Shown: piece by piece, positions 53,222 through 62,501 of the stretch | Position numbering within the stretch: the stretch's first letter is position 1 | Layout of the letters: each line of letters opens with the position of its first letter | NCBI GenBank assembly: GCA_001829005.1 | Contig: MIAG01000013.1 | Location: 64,575 to 128,574 of the forward strand | DNA length: 64,000 nucleotides | Reading direction: 5' to 3' | Source: Sphingobacteriia bacterium RIFOXYC2_FULL_35_18 | GTDB taxonomy: Bacteria > Bacteroidota > Bacteroidia > Chitinophagales > Chitinophagaceae | Notes under the pieces: model-generated | Told to the model about the DNA's origin: nothing | The model's database searches: none | What the model saw: the letters and a program-made list of their open reading frames with translations, nothing else | Position numbers and translations under genes: made by a program

Positions 53222-54622
53222 TTATTTCTTGACCGACTTTATAATCGGAGCTCCTACATATTTAGCCAAAGTTTCGCGAGTGGTTTTACTTGAAGGTCTT
53301 AACCCAGCACTAGAAATAATATTTCCCTGTGGGTCAATTAACACATTTCTAGGTATCAAACTAACATTTAAGAAACGCATAAAATCTGAATCAAGCCCTT
53401 TATCTGCAATTAACTGAATTCCACCAAGTTGCTTGTCTGTCACAAACGAACGCCATTTTTGATAATCTGACTTACTATCTATTGAAATACATACAAATTC
53501 AATTTTATCATTCCCTTTATAATCTTTGATTAATTTGTCTAACTCAGGGAATTCTTTAATGCAAGGTCCGCACCATGTTGCCCAAATATCAATATAAACA
53601 TACTTCCCTTTTAAAGAAGCAAGTCCAGTAAGCCCCCCTTTATGATTTTCATAATTAAAATCTGCTAATTTGTTACCAGATTTATTTGATTTAGCTGTAG
53701 CTAATCTTTTTTCAATTTCGGCGATTGTTTTTTCAACTCTAATTAGTGGTTTTATTTTTTGATAGTCGGACTCAAAAGATGGATTCCGAGCATCTACTTT
53801 ATTAAATAGCATTCTAACCACTTGGTCTCTTATGGGTTCATAAGTAATTTTATTAGCAAAATCTCTGGTAAAATCAATGATGGAGATAGTGGAGTCTTTT
53901 TTCCTTGCTTCAGCTTCTAATAATCTCCACTTGTCTATAAAAAGATACCGGTAATCCATAGAATTGTTATAAGCATCCGCATCATTCATATCTAAATTTC
54001 TAATTGGATCTAAATAATTTTCAGGAATAAATGGTTCTGTTTTAGCGTTATACACGTAAAACTTTCGATAATTATTTCGTTTTAACAAATAATCATATAA
54101 AATCAATTTACGCGCTAGCTTAGCGTCTTCTTGCTCAAGTTTAGCATTACGCAATTGTTCATACAATTGAGTACTATCAGAAGCAATTTTTTTCAGAAAA
54201 TCTTCAACAGGTACTACAAAATAAACTTTTGTATCGCCTACTAAATCTCCATCTAATTTGCTTTTAGCTTTAAGATAAGTATTAAATACTGCTCCATTTC
54301 CTTCAAATTTAAGAGAAGTTGGAAAAGATTTTGAATCAATACTCAAAGTTAAATCATATCCATTCTTAAGAAATAAAGTGGTGTAAGACTTATTCTGCTT
54401 AATGGAATATATGCCAGGGTCTTGTATTGTAAACTTACTTGAAAAACTTCCGCGATTGTCTACAGGAATACTTAATTCAAATGATTTATCAAACTTGTAA
54501 ATAGTTACTTCATTTGAAATAGAGTTGGTGATTTTTCCTTTAAGCTTCACTCCCAAATTTGAATCTTGCCCAAAAACGGAAATATTTATAAACAGCAATA
54601 ATATGCATATCGTCTTCTTCAT
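53222..54622 (-). CDS. TlpA-like thioredoxin-fold protein with N-terminal DUF4369-like domain
   Basis: Exported thiol-disulfide protein. A signal peptide (about 1-18) is followed by a beta-rich domain resembling DUF4369 (KLKGKITNSISNEVTIYKF), a helical middle, and a C-terminal thioredoxin domain with the active site WATWCGPCIKEF near residue 350. LIPRNVLIDPQGNIIS supplies the cis-proline. Length is 466, typical of Bacteroidota TlpA/AhpC-TSA proteins next to SusCD pairs. It is 42 bp after susD and ends at a terminator. A role in redox handling of cysteine-containing cargo is inference. Confidence 0.9.
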   Translation of the reverse strand: MKKTICILLLFINISVFGQDSNLGVKLKGKITNSISNEVTIYKFDKSFELSIPVDNRGSFSSKFTIQDPGIYSIKQNKSYTTLFLKNGYDLTLSIDSKSFPTSLKFEGNGAVFNTYLKAKSKLDGDLVGDTKVYFVVPVEDFLKKIASDSTQLYEQLRNAKLEQEDAKLARKLILYDYLLKRNNYRKFYVYNAKTEPFIPENYLDPIRNLDMNDADAYNNSMDYRYLFIDKWRLLEAEARKKDSTISIIDFTRDFANKITYEPIRDQVVRMLFNKVDARNPSFESDYQKIKPLIRVEKTIAEIEKRLATAKSNKSGNKLADFNYENHKGGLTGLASLKGKYVYIDIWATWCGPCIKEFPELDKLIKDYKGNDKIEFVCISIDSKSDYQKWRSFVTDKQLGGIQLIADKGLDSDFMRFLNVSLIPRNVLIDPQGNIISSAGLRPSSKTTRETLAKYVGAPIIKSVKK

Positions 54623-54664
54623 AATTTCTTTTTTTAATTGCTTATGTCTTTTGAAACAAAAAAT

Positions 54665-56095
54665 TTAATACCCAGGATTTTGAGTTATCTGACCACTTGT
54701 CAAATCGATTTCTCTTCTTGGTATTGGATAAATCCATTTATTGGGATTAGTCAAAAAAGTGTTAGGAGCTACACCAGTTCGTATTTTGTCAAACTTATCA
54801 TGACCTTCAAAAGCAAGTTCCCATCTTCTTTCTTGTAATATTGCAGTTAATAAAGCATTTACAGAGGAAAAACTTGTAATAGTAAATGGAGCAGGCTTTG
54901 AACCTATTGGGAATGACCTTTGTCTGATTGCATTTAACAAACTGATAGCTTCAGCATTTATACTGTTCGTTGATCGTACTAACGCTTCTGCCTTATTTAA
55001 ATATATTTCGCTAACCCTTATTATTGGCAAATGGTTTCTACCAAATGGGTTAGAAAATTTTGAGGGGCAAAATCTAGTAACTGGTCCTGCAGGGTTCCCT
55101 ACAACTATCATTGCAGCACTTCTTCTTATATCATTAGCGGCATAGGTTGCTAAAAAGATTGGATCAGGCCAAATGGCAGTTTTCGAAAAATAACCAGTTA
55201 GGTTATTATCGGCTATATCCGAATTATAACTTACAGGAAAGGCAAAAATTAATTCTGTACTTAATGGAATATTAGAAGTAGCAGTAGTTACAGGAAAAAC
55301 CAAAGCGGGTGAACTAACCAATACATATTGGGTAGTATTGGATAAAGCTTTCGTAGAATAATCAATAGCCTTAGCATAATCTCGTTTATACAATGCAACT
55401 CTTGATGCAAGTGCATAACAAGTTGTTTTTTGTGCTCTGCCTCTAAATACTTGTGGAGTAGCATTAGTTAAATCTATTAAGCTTTCTGCCGCTTCATCTA
55501 AATCTTTAAAAATCTGATTGTAAACATCCGAAGTGGAAGAACGAGCTACATTTTTACTTGGATCATAATTGGAATAGTTTACCAATTGTATTGGCAAACC
55601 AGCACCAGACAAATTACCAGTAAGTGCACCTTCCCCAAAATTTCTGAGCAAGAAAAAATAGTTCAAGGCTCTTACAAACTTAGCTTCAGCTATTAATCTA
55701 CTCTTTACGGCACTACTAAAGGTTGCATTAGGAATCAAATTGATTATTATATTAGTTTCATTTATAGCACTATAATGATTATTCCAAAGAGTTTGTACCA
55801 ATCCAGAAGTTGGGGTTAATGTGCCATTCCACAAAGAAATAAATCCATTAGTAGCTAAGGTTACTGAAATACCCGTTGCCACATCGCCACTCATGTAATA
55901 ATAATTCCTAATTGCTGTATAAGACTTAAAATAAGTGCTGGCTAACAATGCTTGAGCACTATTTTCATTACCCACTACTTGAGATTCAATAAGAATATTT
56001 TCAGGTGGTAAATCTAACTGCTTATTGCAAGAAGAAGCAGAAGAAGCAAGAAAGAGGATATAAAATATTTTATTATAAAATTTCATACAATTCAT
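54665..56095 (-). CDS. RagB/SusD family nutrient-binding lipoprotein
   Basis: Surface-exposed lipoprotein that forms the lid of a SusC-type transporter. The lipobox is SASSC (Cys about residue 23), followed by NKQLDLPPENI. TPR-like helices and the family blocks LIAEAKFVRALNYFFLLRNFG and YLNKAEALVRSTNSINAEAI are present, as is ILQERRWELAFEGHDKFD near residue 428. The chain ends YPIPRREIDLTSGQITQNPGY, the usual SusD ending. Length is 476. It follows susC after 8 bp. The ATG at 56086 is an equally possible start. Confidence 0.96.
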   Translation of the reverse strand: MNCMKFYNKIFYILFLASSASSCNKQLDLPPENILIESQVVGNENSAQALLASTYFKSYTAIRNYYYMSGDVATGISVTLATNGFISLWNGTLTPTSGLVQTLWNNHYSAINETNIIINLIPNATFSSAVKSRLIAEAKFVRALNYFFLLRNFGEGALTGNLSGAGLPIQLVNYSNYDPSKNVARSSTSDVYNQIFKDLDEAAESLIDLTNATPQVFRGRAQKTTCYALASRVALYKRDYAKAIDYSTKALSNTTQYVLVSSPALVFPVTTATSNIPLSTELIFAFPVSYNSDIADNNLTGYFSKTAIWPDPIFLATYAANDIRRSAAMIVVGNPAGPVTRFCPSKFSNPFGRNHLPIIRVSEIYLNKAEALVRSTNSINAEAISLLNAIRQRSFPIGSKPAPFTITSFSSVNALLTAILQERRWELAFEGHDKFDKIRTGVAPNTFLTNPNKWIYPIPRREIDLTSGQITQNPGY

Positions 56096-56103
56096 TTTTT
56101 AAT

Positions 56104-59100
56104 TTATAAACCAATTTTAAATCCAACTCGAAAAGTTCTAGGATTAGGCATAGTAATTTCATCGTATCCAGATTGCAATACAGAAGAACCATAAGCGCTT
56201 ATTTCTGGATCAATACCCGTATACTTAGTAATCAAGAATAGATTATTAGCTTCAGCAAATACTTTAATACTGCCGCCATCAATTCTTGCTCTTTTAAGTA
56301 GTTTTTCTCCAAAATTATAAGCTACTGTAAGATTTCTTAGTCTCAAAAATGAACCATCTTCTAAAAAACGTGAAGAGTTTCTACCAAGAGTAAAATCCTG
56401 AAACTGTGCAGTACTTCCACCCGGAGTAAAAGCTGTATTAGATCTATTAATCAATGCTGGCATATCAGTTATGTCCCCTGGCTTTCTCCAAGAGTTAAGA
56501 ACATCTTTAGAAAGATTGGGCGCATCTACTGAGCTATAAGCATACATAGACGCTTTGGCTCCATTAAATATTTTATTACCAACTGCAAAAGTCATGAAAA
56601 AAGAAAATTCAAAATTCTTGTACCGAAATCTATTATCAAATCCGCCAAAAAACTTAGGTAATGCATCCCCCATATTTCTACGATGACTATTATAATCTCT
56701 AGAAGTTCCTGCGTACAAAATTTCAAATGGAACCATAGAAACGGTGTCATTGGAACCAATCCAAAGCGGATTTCCTGTTGCAGCATCTACGCCACCCCAA
56801 TACATTAAGTTAAATGCAGTTGCAGAACCACCTTCGGTCCAGAAACGTCCACCACTTCGCTCAGCAGCAAGAGAAGCATCTAATTTATTTGCGAAGTTTA
56901 GTTTAGTAATAATATTTTCATTTCGGGCAATATTGAAACTACTGGTCCAAGAAAAATCTTTTTTCTCAATGTTTCTAGAAGTAATAGTTAACTCAAAACC
57001 TCTGTTTACCATTTCACCTATATTCTGCTGTTGTGAAGTGAATCCAACAAAACCAGGTAGGCCTCCATTCACTAAAAGATTTTTAGTGGTCCGCTTATAA
57101 TACTCTGCACTCACTCTAACCGTATTTTGAAACAACCCGGCATCCAATCCAAAGTCAACATTAGTAGTTTGTTGCCATTTCAAATCTGGATTTGCTGGTC
57201 TTGTGGCACTTATTATAGTTGTTCCTGCATAAGTAGTTCCAGTAGTTGTAAAGGAATACTGACCTAAACTTCCATAATAGCCTGCACCACCATCTGTACC
57301 TGTTAAACCCCAACTTCCTCTTAGTTTTAATTCATTTATCCACTGGATATTTTTCAAAAACTTTTCCTTTGATAAAACCCATCCTGCAGAAATAGAAGGG
57401 AAACTTACGTAACGATTATTCGTACTAAATCTTGAAGAACCATCTACTCTATTAGTGATACCTATTAAATATTTGTCTTTGTAACCGTAGTCAAGTCTGG
57501 CTAAAAAAGAAACCAATGTCCATTCTTGAGAAAGCGCATTAGTTATAGATCGATTAGAAGCAGAAATGATACTCAAGACACGATTGTCCATAAAGTTAGT
57601 TGCAGTAATGGTTGTGGCACTTTCTTTTGATTTTTCAAAACTTTGACCTACTACTCCATTAAATGTATGGTCCCCAAACCGCTTATTAAAATTTAAGAGA
57701 TTATTAATAACAGTTTTAAAGTTGTTAATATTACTTTCTGTTGCGGAACCACGAAGTGTTCCTTGTTTATCAATTTCTCTGCTATAAGCTTTTGTATTAT
57801 ACCAGTCAACCCCAAAATCTAACCGATAAGTTAACCAGCTTGCCAATTTAAGTTCAGCAAAAACATTACTAATAGAACGCAAGTCGTTTACATGATTTTT
57901 TCCTGTATTAATTGTGCCTACTGGGTTAATATCACGCAAAGGAGCACTACCGTTGATTATATTAGTAGGAGAAACCACCGCTCGCCATGCATATAAGCCT
58001 ACTGAATCAAAAACCGGAATATTAGGTGCTTTTATCACTGCATCGTAATATGCTCTTTGTGCATTGAGCGAATTGTTTAAAGTTGCGCTAATGGCAGTAG
58101 AAACACCAATTTTTATACTATTGGATAAATTAGACTCTACATTAATTCTTCCTTGAAACCTTTCAAAATCATTGTTAACGATATAAGAGGACTCTTTATC
58201 ATATCCACCACTAATGAAATAACGTGTTTTGTCTGTTCCGCCACTAATAGAAGTAGATAAATTATAGCCAATGCCAGTTCTATTGATTAAATCTAACCAA
58301 TCTGTATTGAAACCTTTTTTAAATGCACGATTAGGTGGAGGCCATCCTGCTGTTGGTCTGCGTGCATTTAATGTGTCAAAATAGTCACTATAGAATTGGG
58401 CATACTGATCTCCCGTCATTAACTCAGGTAATCTAAATGCATTTTGAGCAACTGTTGAAAAATTTACATTAACTCGAGCTTTACCAAGCATCCCTTTCTT
58501 TGTAGTAATTAAAATTACTCCTGCTGCACCTCTACTACCATAAATGGATGTTGCATAAGCATCTTTTAACACTTCTATGCTTTCAATATCATCTGGATTA
58601 ATATTAGCTAAAGGATTTCGTTCAAATTGGTTATTGGGCCTATAATTATTTGCAGTAATTGGTTGTGTAAAAGATGCTGGTTGACTGCTTGAACTATAGT
58701 TAGTAGAATTAGTATTTCTATCTTGACCATACATAGGGACTCCATCAATTACAATTAAAGGAGCATTACCAGCATCACTTAAAGTAGTTACGCCCCGAAT
58801 AGTAATTGAAGAGGCTGCGCCAGGTGCACCTGAAGAAGGTTGAACAAATACTCCAGCAATTCTTCCTTGTAATATCTTGTCCATGGAAATAGGATTATTC
58901 CCAACAAGATTAGGTTTTAGGGTTCCAACAGAGCCTGTTAATTTACGTCTATCAACTTTACCATAACCAATTACAACAATATCTTCGATTGATGTTGTCT
59001 TAGGCTTTAATTGGATAAATTTTGGTGCTCTAGACTCTAAAACAGGCACTTCCTTTTCTTCATACCCTACTGAAGAAATTAGCAATATGAAATTAGGAGA

Positions 59101-59301
59101 AGTCGCTTGAAGGCTAAAAAAACCTTTTTCGTCACTAGTTGTAACAATATTAGTACCCTTTATGCGTATGGTTGCACCAACAATTGGGGAGCCATCTGTC
59201 TCTTGCTTTAATACCCCTGTAATAGTTTTTAATTGAGCGTTTAGTGTGAATGATATTAAGATCATCCAAACTAAGATGCACCATTTTTTAAGTTTACTCA
59301 T
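56104..59301 (-). CDS. SusC/RagA family TonB-linked outer-membrane transporter
   Basis: Large TonB-dependent importer that works with the SusD-like lid. After the signal peptide (about 1-22) comes a CarboxypepD-regulatory-like domain (ITGVLKQETDGSPIVGATIR), then the TonB-box and plug with DIVVIGYGKVDRRKLTGSV and GVFVQPSSGAPGAASSITIR, and ESIEVLKDAYATSIYGSRGA (about 237-256). No STN domain is present, so it is not wired to an anti-sigma factor. The barrel ends FRVGFKIGL. Length is 1065. No glycoside hydrolase is nearby, and a LytS/LytTR pair is divergent, so the substrate may not be a glycan. Confidence 0.96.
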   Translation of the reverse strand: MSKLKKWCILVWMILISFTLNAQLKTITGVLKQETDGSPIVGATIRIKGTNIVTTSDEKGFFSLQATSPNFILLISSVGYEEKEVPVLESRAPKFIQLKPKTTSIEDIVVIGYGKVDRRKLTGSVGTLKPNLVGNNPISMDKILQGRIAGVFVQPSSGAPGAASSITIRGVTTLSDAGNAPLIVIDGVPMYGQDRNTNSTNYSSSSQPASFTQPITANNYRPNNQFERNPLANINPDDIESIEVLKDAYATSIYGSRGAAGVILITTKKGMLGKARVNVNFSTVAQNAFRLPELMTGDQYAQFYSDYFDTLNARRPTAGWPPPNRAFKKGFNTDWLDLINRTGIGYNLSTSISGGTDKTRYFISGGYDKESSYIVNNDFERFQGRINVESNLSNSIKIGVSTAISATLNNSLNAQRAYYDAVIKAPNIPVFDSVGLYAWRAVVSPTNIINGSAPLRDINPVGTINTGKNHVNDLRSISNVFAELKLASWLTYRLDFGVDWYNTKAYSREIDKQGTLRGSATESNINNFKTVINNLLNFNKRFGDHTFNGVVGQSFEKSKESATTITATNFMDNRVLSIISASNRSITNALSQEWTLVSFLARLDYGYKDKYLIGITNRVDGSSRFSTNNRYVSFPSISAGWVLSKEKFLKNIQWINELKLRGSWGLTGTDGGAGYYGSLGQYSFTTTGTTYAGTTIISATRPANPDLKWQQTTNVDFGLDAGLFQNTVRVSAEYYKRTTKNLLVNGGLPGFVGFTSQQQNIGEMVNRGFELTITSRNIEKKDFSWTSSFNIARNENIITKLNFANKLDASLAAERSGGRFWTEGGSATAFNLMYWGGVDAATGNPLWIGSNDTVSMVPFEILYAGTSRDYNSHRRNMGDALPKFFGGFDNRFRYKNFEFSFFMTFAVGNKIFNGAKASMYAYSSVDAPNLSKDVLNSWRKPGDITDMPALINRSNTAFTPGGSTAQFQDFTLGRNSSRFLEDGSFLRLRNLTVAYNFGEKLLKRARIDGGSIKVFAEANNLFLITKYTGIDPEISAYGSSVLQSGYDEITMPNPRTFRVGFKIGL

Positions 59302-59468
59302 GCAGTATGCTTTAAGTGATTAACTAGTAGCATATTAATGAATTTACAATTACAGGAATTTTTAAATATGCAAAACCCTATAAAAGGATGACGAGTTGGC
59401 AATATATATATGTGAAATTTATTGCCAGTCTTTCTTCAAATAATATATTTAATTTAGGGTGTCAAAAG

Positions 59469-60518
59469 ATGAAAAAGCATATTTATACTAAAGTTGTTGA
59501 GATTATTGTTGTAATCATTAGCTTCTTGCTATTTTGGCTGCTATATTATTTAATGCTCGGAAAAATATGGCCAAATGATAATGTTGGAAAATATAGAGTC
59601 TTTCAACATTTAACTCAATGTGCAACATTTTGTGTTTCTGCCTTTTTGATTTTTCCACGCTATGCAATAAATAAGCAAAGACTTCATTTTATACTTTTAT
59701 CGCTTTTTTCAATTCTTGTATTTACAGAGTTATTTAATTTATCACGACTATTTTTATCAAATCCAATATTCCTTTTGTTAGGACCAAGCGTAAAAAAAGA
59801 AGCAAATAACATTCAATTACAAAATTATTATTTTCAAAATTTCATTTCAGCACTAACCTATTATCTATTAGGACTTGGTTATGCATTTGCTAGAGATTGG
59901 ATAAATAAGGATCGAAAATCATTAAAACTTGAAAAAGAAATAGCACAAGCAGAATTAACGCTTTTACGAAACCAACTTAATCCACACTTTTTATTTAATA
60001 CCATAAATAATATATATTATTTATCACTTATTAAATCAACAAAAACAGCAGATGCATTATTACAACTTTCAGATTTACTTCGGTATGTCTTATCAGAAAA
60101 AGAAAATTTAGTAACCTTAGATAAAGAATATGAGTGTTTAGAGAAATTTATACAATTACATAAACTTCGATTTCCTAACGACAACATAATTTTGGAAATT
60201 GGAGGAAAAGAGGAATTTGCTAATATTCAAATTCCTCCAATGCTATTAATCACTTTTGTAGAAAATGCGTTTAAGCACGGGGATGCTGGAGAAATAGAAT
60301 CACCAATTGAAATAAAATTAGCCATTCATGAAAACCAGTTGACCTATTCAGTAAAAAATAAAATCGGGAAAAATATATCCAAAAACGACAGTAGTGGAAT
60401 AGGTATTCCTAATTTGATAAAAAGACTAACCCTTTTGTATCCAAAAAAACATAAACTAGAAAATAATTTAACAGACTCAAGCTATTTCGCCAAACTAGAA
60501 ATTAATTTAAACAATTGA
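59469..60518 (+). CDS. LytS-family sensor histidine kinase (second pair)
   Basis: Membrane sensor kinase paralogous to the one at 30449. Four hydrophobic segments lie at about residues 8-26, 45-63, 73-93 and 125-142. The phosphoacceptor is His173 in NQLNPHFLFNTINN. FVENAFKHGDAGEIE is the N box and SGIGIPNLIKRLTLLYP the G box. The ATG at 59469 (MKKHIYTK) is chosen; an ATG at 59388 adds 27 residues without membrane character. Length is 349. The response regulator follows with a TTGA overlap. It is divergent from the SusCD-TlpA unit and is the natural candidate to regulate it. Confidence 0.9.
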   Translation: MKKHIYTKVVEIIVVIISFLLFWLLYYLMLGKIWPNDNVGKYRVFQHLTQCATFCVSAFLIFPRYAINKQRLHFILLSLFSILVFTELFNLSRLFLSNPIFLLLGPSVKKEANNIQLQNYYFQNFISALTYYLLGLGYAFARDWINKDRKSLKLEKEIAQAELTLLRNQLNPHFLFNTINNIYYLSLIKSTKTADALLQLSDLLRYVLSEKENLVTLDKEYECLEKFIQLHKLRFPNDNIILEIGGKEEFANIQIPPMLLITFVENAFKHGDAGEIESPIEIKLAIHENQLTYSVKNKIGKNISKNDSSGIGIPNLIKRLTLLYPKKHKLENNLTDSSYFAKLEINLNN

Positions 60519-61237
60519 TACACTCAATAGCAATAGATGACGAAGAAAATGCACTTGGCATCATAAACGAGTACAGTTTATCTGTCCATGATTTCAAACT
60601 ACATAAAACTTTTATAGACCCTTTAAAAGGGCTTGAATATATTCAACAAAATAAAGAAATCAATTGTGTCTTTCTAGATATTCAAATGAACAAACTGAAT
60701 GGACTAGAGCTTGCTAAAAAAATCAATCGAAATTTAAAAATTATTTTTACGACTGCATATCCTGATTTTGCTTTACAAGGATTTGAACTTGATGTAGCAG
60801 ATTATTTATTAAAACCATTTTCTTTGAATAGGTTCAACCGATCAATAGAAAAAGTAAGAGTATTAATAAAAAGCGAATCAGAAAAAAAACTTGCCAAATT
60901 AATCCCAGATATTCAAGATATCATTTTTGTTCGGACAGATAATAAATCGCAAAAAATAAGAATCATGGATATTTCTTTTATTGAAGGATCCGGGAATTAT
61001 GTAACCATTCATGTTGGAAAGTCTAAATTTCTTGTTTTAAAAAATTTAAAAAGCTTTGAAGAACAATTAATGCCATATCAGTTTATACGCATACATAAAT
61101 CATTTATTATTTCATTAATGCATTTAGAAAGTATAGAAAAGTCTTCCGTTAAAATTGGCGATGCAATTATTCCAATAAGCGAATCGTATAAAGATTCATT
61201 TCAGCAATTTCTTGATTTAAACTTTAAGCAGTTTTAA
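60515..61237 (+). CDS. LytTR-family response regulator with TTG start (second pair)
   Basis: Receiver plus LytTR output. Phosphoacceptor Asp55 lies in VFLDIQMNKLNG, with Asp8-Asp9 and Lys in LLKPFSLNRF. The LytTR domain starts with IIFVRTDNKSQKIRIMDISF and includes FIRIHKSFIISLMHLESIEK. Length is 240. The start is TTG at 60515, overlapping the kinase stop as TTGA; the paralogous pair at 31537 has ATGA at the same place, and no ATG occurs before the receiver motif. This supports TTG as the true start. Confidence 0.9.
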   Translation: MIHSIAIDDEENALGIINEYSLSVHDFKLHKTFIDPLKGLEYIQQNKEINCVFLDIQMNKLNGLELAKKINRNLKIIFTTAYPDFALQGFELDVADYLLKPFSLNRFNRSIEKVRVLIKSESEKKLAKLIPDIQDIIFVRTDNKSQKIRIMDISFIEGSGNYVTIHVGKSKFLVLKNLKSFEEQLMPYQFIRIHKSFIISLMHLESIEKSSVKIGDAIIPISESYKDSFQQFLDLNFKQF

Positions 61238-61253
61238 TTGAATAAGAAATCAA

Positions 61254-62492
61254 TTATCTAGGCGGAATAGTAATTGTCTTTCTAGCAGTATCCGCACAAC
61301 CGTTACCTGTTACAATTAATTGAACAGTGTAAGATTTGCTAGTGGACTCTTTATTGTAGCTAGTTTCGATGAAACTGTAGAATTCATTATTGGTATTGCC
61401 ATTTCCAAAACTCCATTGATAAGAATCAATGGTACTGGTAGGAATGGTAGATTTACTATTAAACGACCATCGTTGCGAAGTAGGATAATCCCAAACAAGG
61501 GTCTCTTCAAAAACAGCTTTAGGCCTAGGGTTCTCTCCTTTTGAGTTCACTAGTTTATTGGTCTTATAAATTTCTCTTCCATTTAATTTTATGGTCATGA
61601 TTACATCATAATCATTGGGGTGCTTGTATTTGTAAAGAATGGGATTACCTGTTCTAGGGCCTGTACCATCCGAAAAATCCCATTCATACACTGACCCAGT
61701 AGGCACATTCTCTGCTTCCGCTGTAAATAAAATTCTTTCATTGATACATGCATCAATGGATACTGTTTTGAACTTTCCTTTAATACTATACATACCTGGA
61801 ATAGTTACTTGAACAGTGGTATCATCGGTACAACCAAAATTAGATAGTACAGTAAGCTTAACAGCATAAGTAGTATCATTCACTTTTTTGGGGAACTCAT
61901 GACGAACCAAACCCACTGAACTAATGTATTCGGTTCCGTCACCCCAATTGTATTTGAATTGAATAATATCTCCTTGATTAATGGAGGAGGCACTATTGAA
62001 TGTGACATAATTAATGTTCTGTGGAAAATCGAACTTGGTCGTGAAAATGGCTTCTGGCTTGGTTTGCTGACCCAAGGCTTTTACACCAAAACTCACTTTA
62101 GCCAACATATTGTTGGCATTGGCCATCACCATTAAAGTTACTACAAAAGAACCAGCGGCTTGGTAAGAATGGGTAGTGGTTGCGCCGTTGGCGATATTCC
62201 CATCCCCAAAACTCCAACTATAATAACCACCTGCAGGCAAGCCAACACCTGATGCAGTAAAAGTGAATACTTCTTTAGAAGGATAGCAGGTAGAAGTTTG
62301 GCTGAACTTCGCTTCCACATTTCCATAAGTAACTGTTGTGGTATCGCGAGCAACGGTAACAATTGCTCCTTTAGTAATTTGAACAGAGTCTACTTGCACC
62401 AATTTATCCAAATCTATATCCGCCTCTTTTTTACAAGAAAAAAGAAGGATTGCCATAAAGCCAACAAGGAACAAAACACTTAACTGCTTCAT
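61254..62492 (-). CDS. PKD-repeat lipoprotein A
   Basis: Exported surface lipoprotein. The lipobox is AILLFSC with Cys about residue 20, followed by KKEADIDLDK. Four PKD domains are recognised from their W-x-F-G-[DN]-G cores: YSWSFGDGNIANG, FKYNWGDGTEYISS, YEWDFSDGTGPRTG and YQWSFGNGNTNNEF. Tandem PKD modules usually extend or bind surface structures. Length is 412. It lies 9 bp downstream of the next gene and shares its architecture, including the order of Cys-containing segments, so the two are tandem duplicates. No type IX sorting domain is evident; it ends ARKTITIPPR. Confidence 0.85.
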   Translation of the reverse strand: MKQLSVLFLVGFMAILLFSCKKEADIDLDKLVQVDSVQITKGAIVTVARDTTTVTYGNVEAKFSQTSTCYPSKEVFTFTASGVGLPAGGYYSWSFGDGNIANGATTTHSYQAAGSFVVTLMVMANANNMLAKVSFGVKALGQQTKPEAIFTTKFDFPQNINYVTFNSASSINQGDIIQFKYNWGDGTEYISSVGLVRHEFPKKVNDTTYAVKLTVLSNFGCTDDTTVQVTIPGMYSIKGKFKTVSIDACINERILFTAEAENVPTGSVYEWDFSDGTGPRTGNPILYKYKHPNDYDVIMTIKLNGREIYKTNKLVNSKGENPRPKAVFEETLVWDYPTSQRWSFNSKSTIPTSTIDSYQWSFGNGNTNNEFYSFIETSYNKESTSKSYTVQLIVTGNGCADTARKTITIPPR

Positions 62493-62501
62493 TGGGTAGG
62501 C

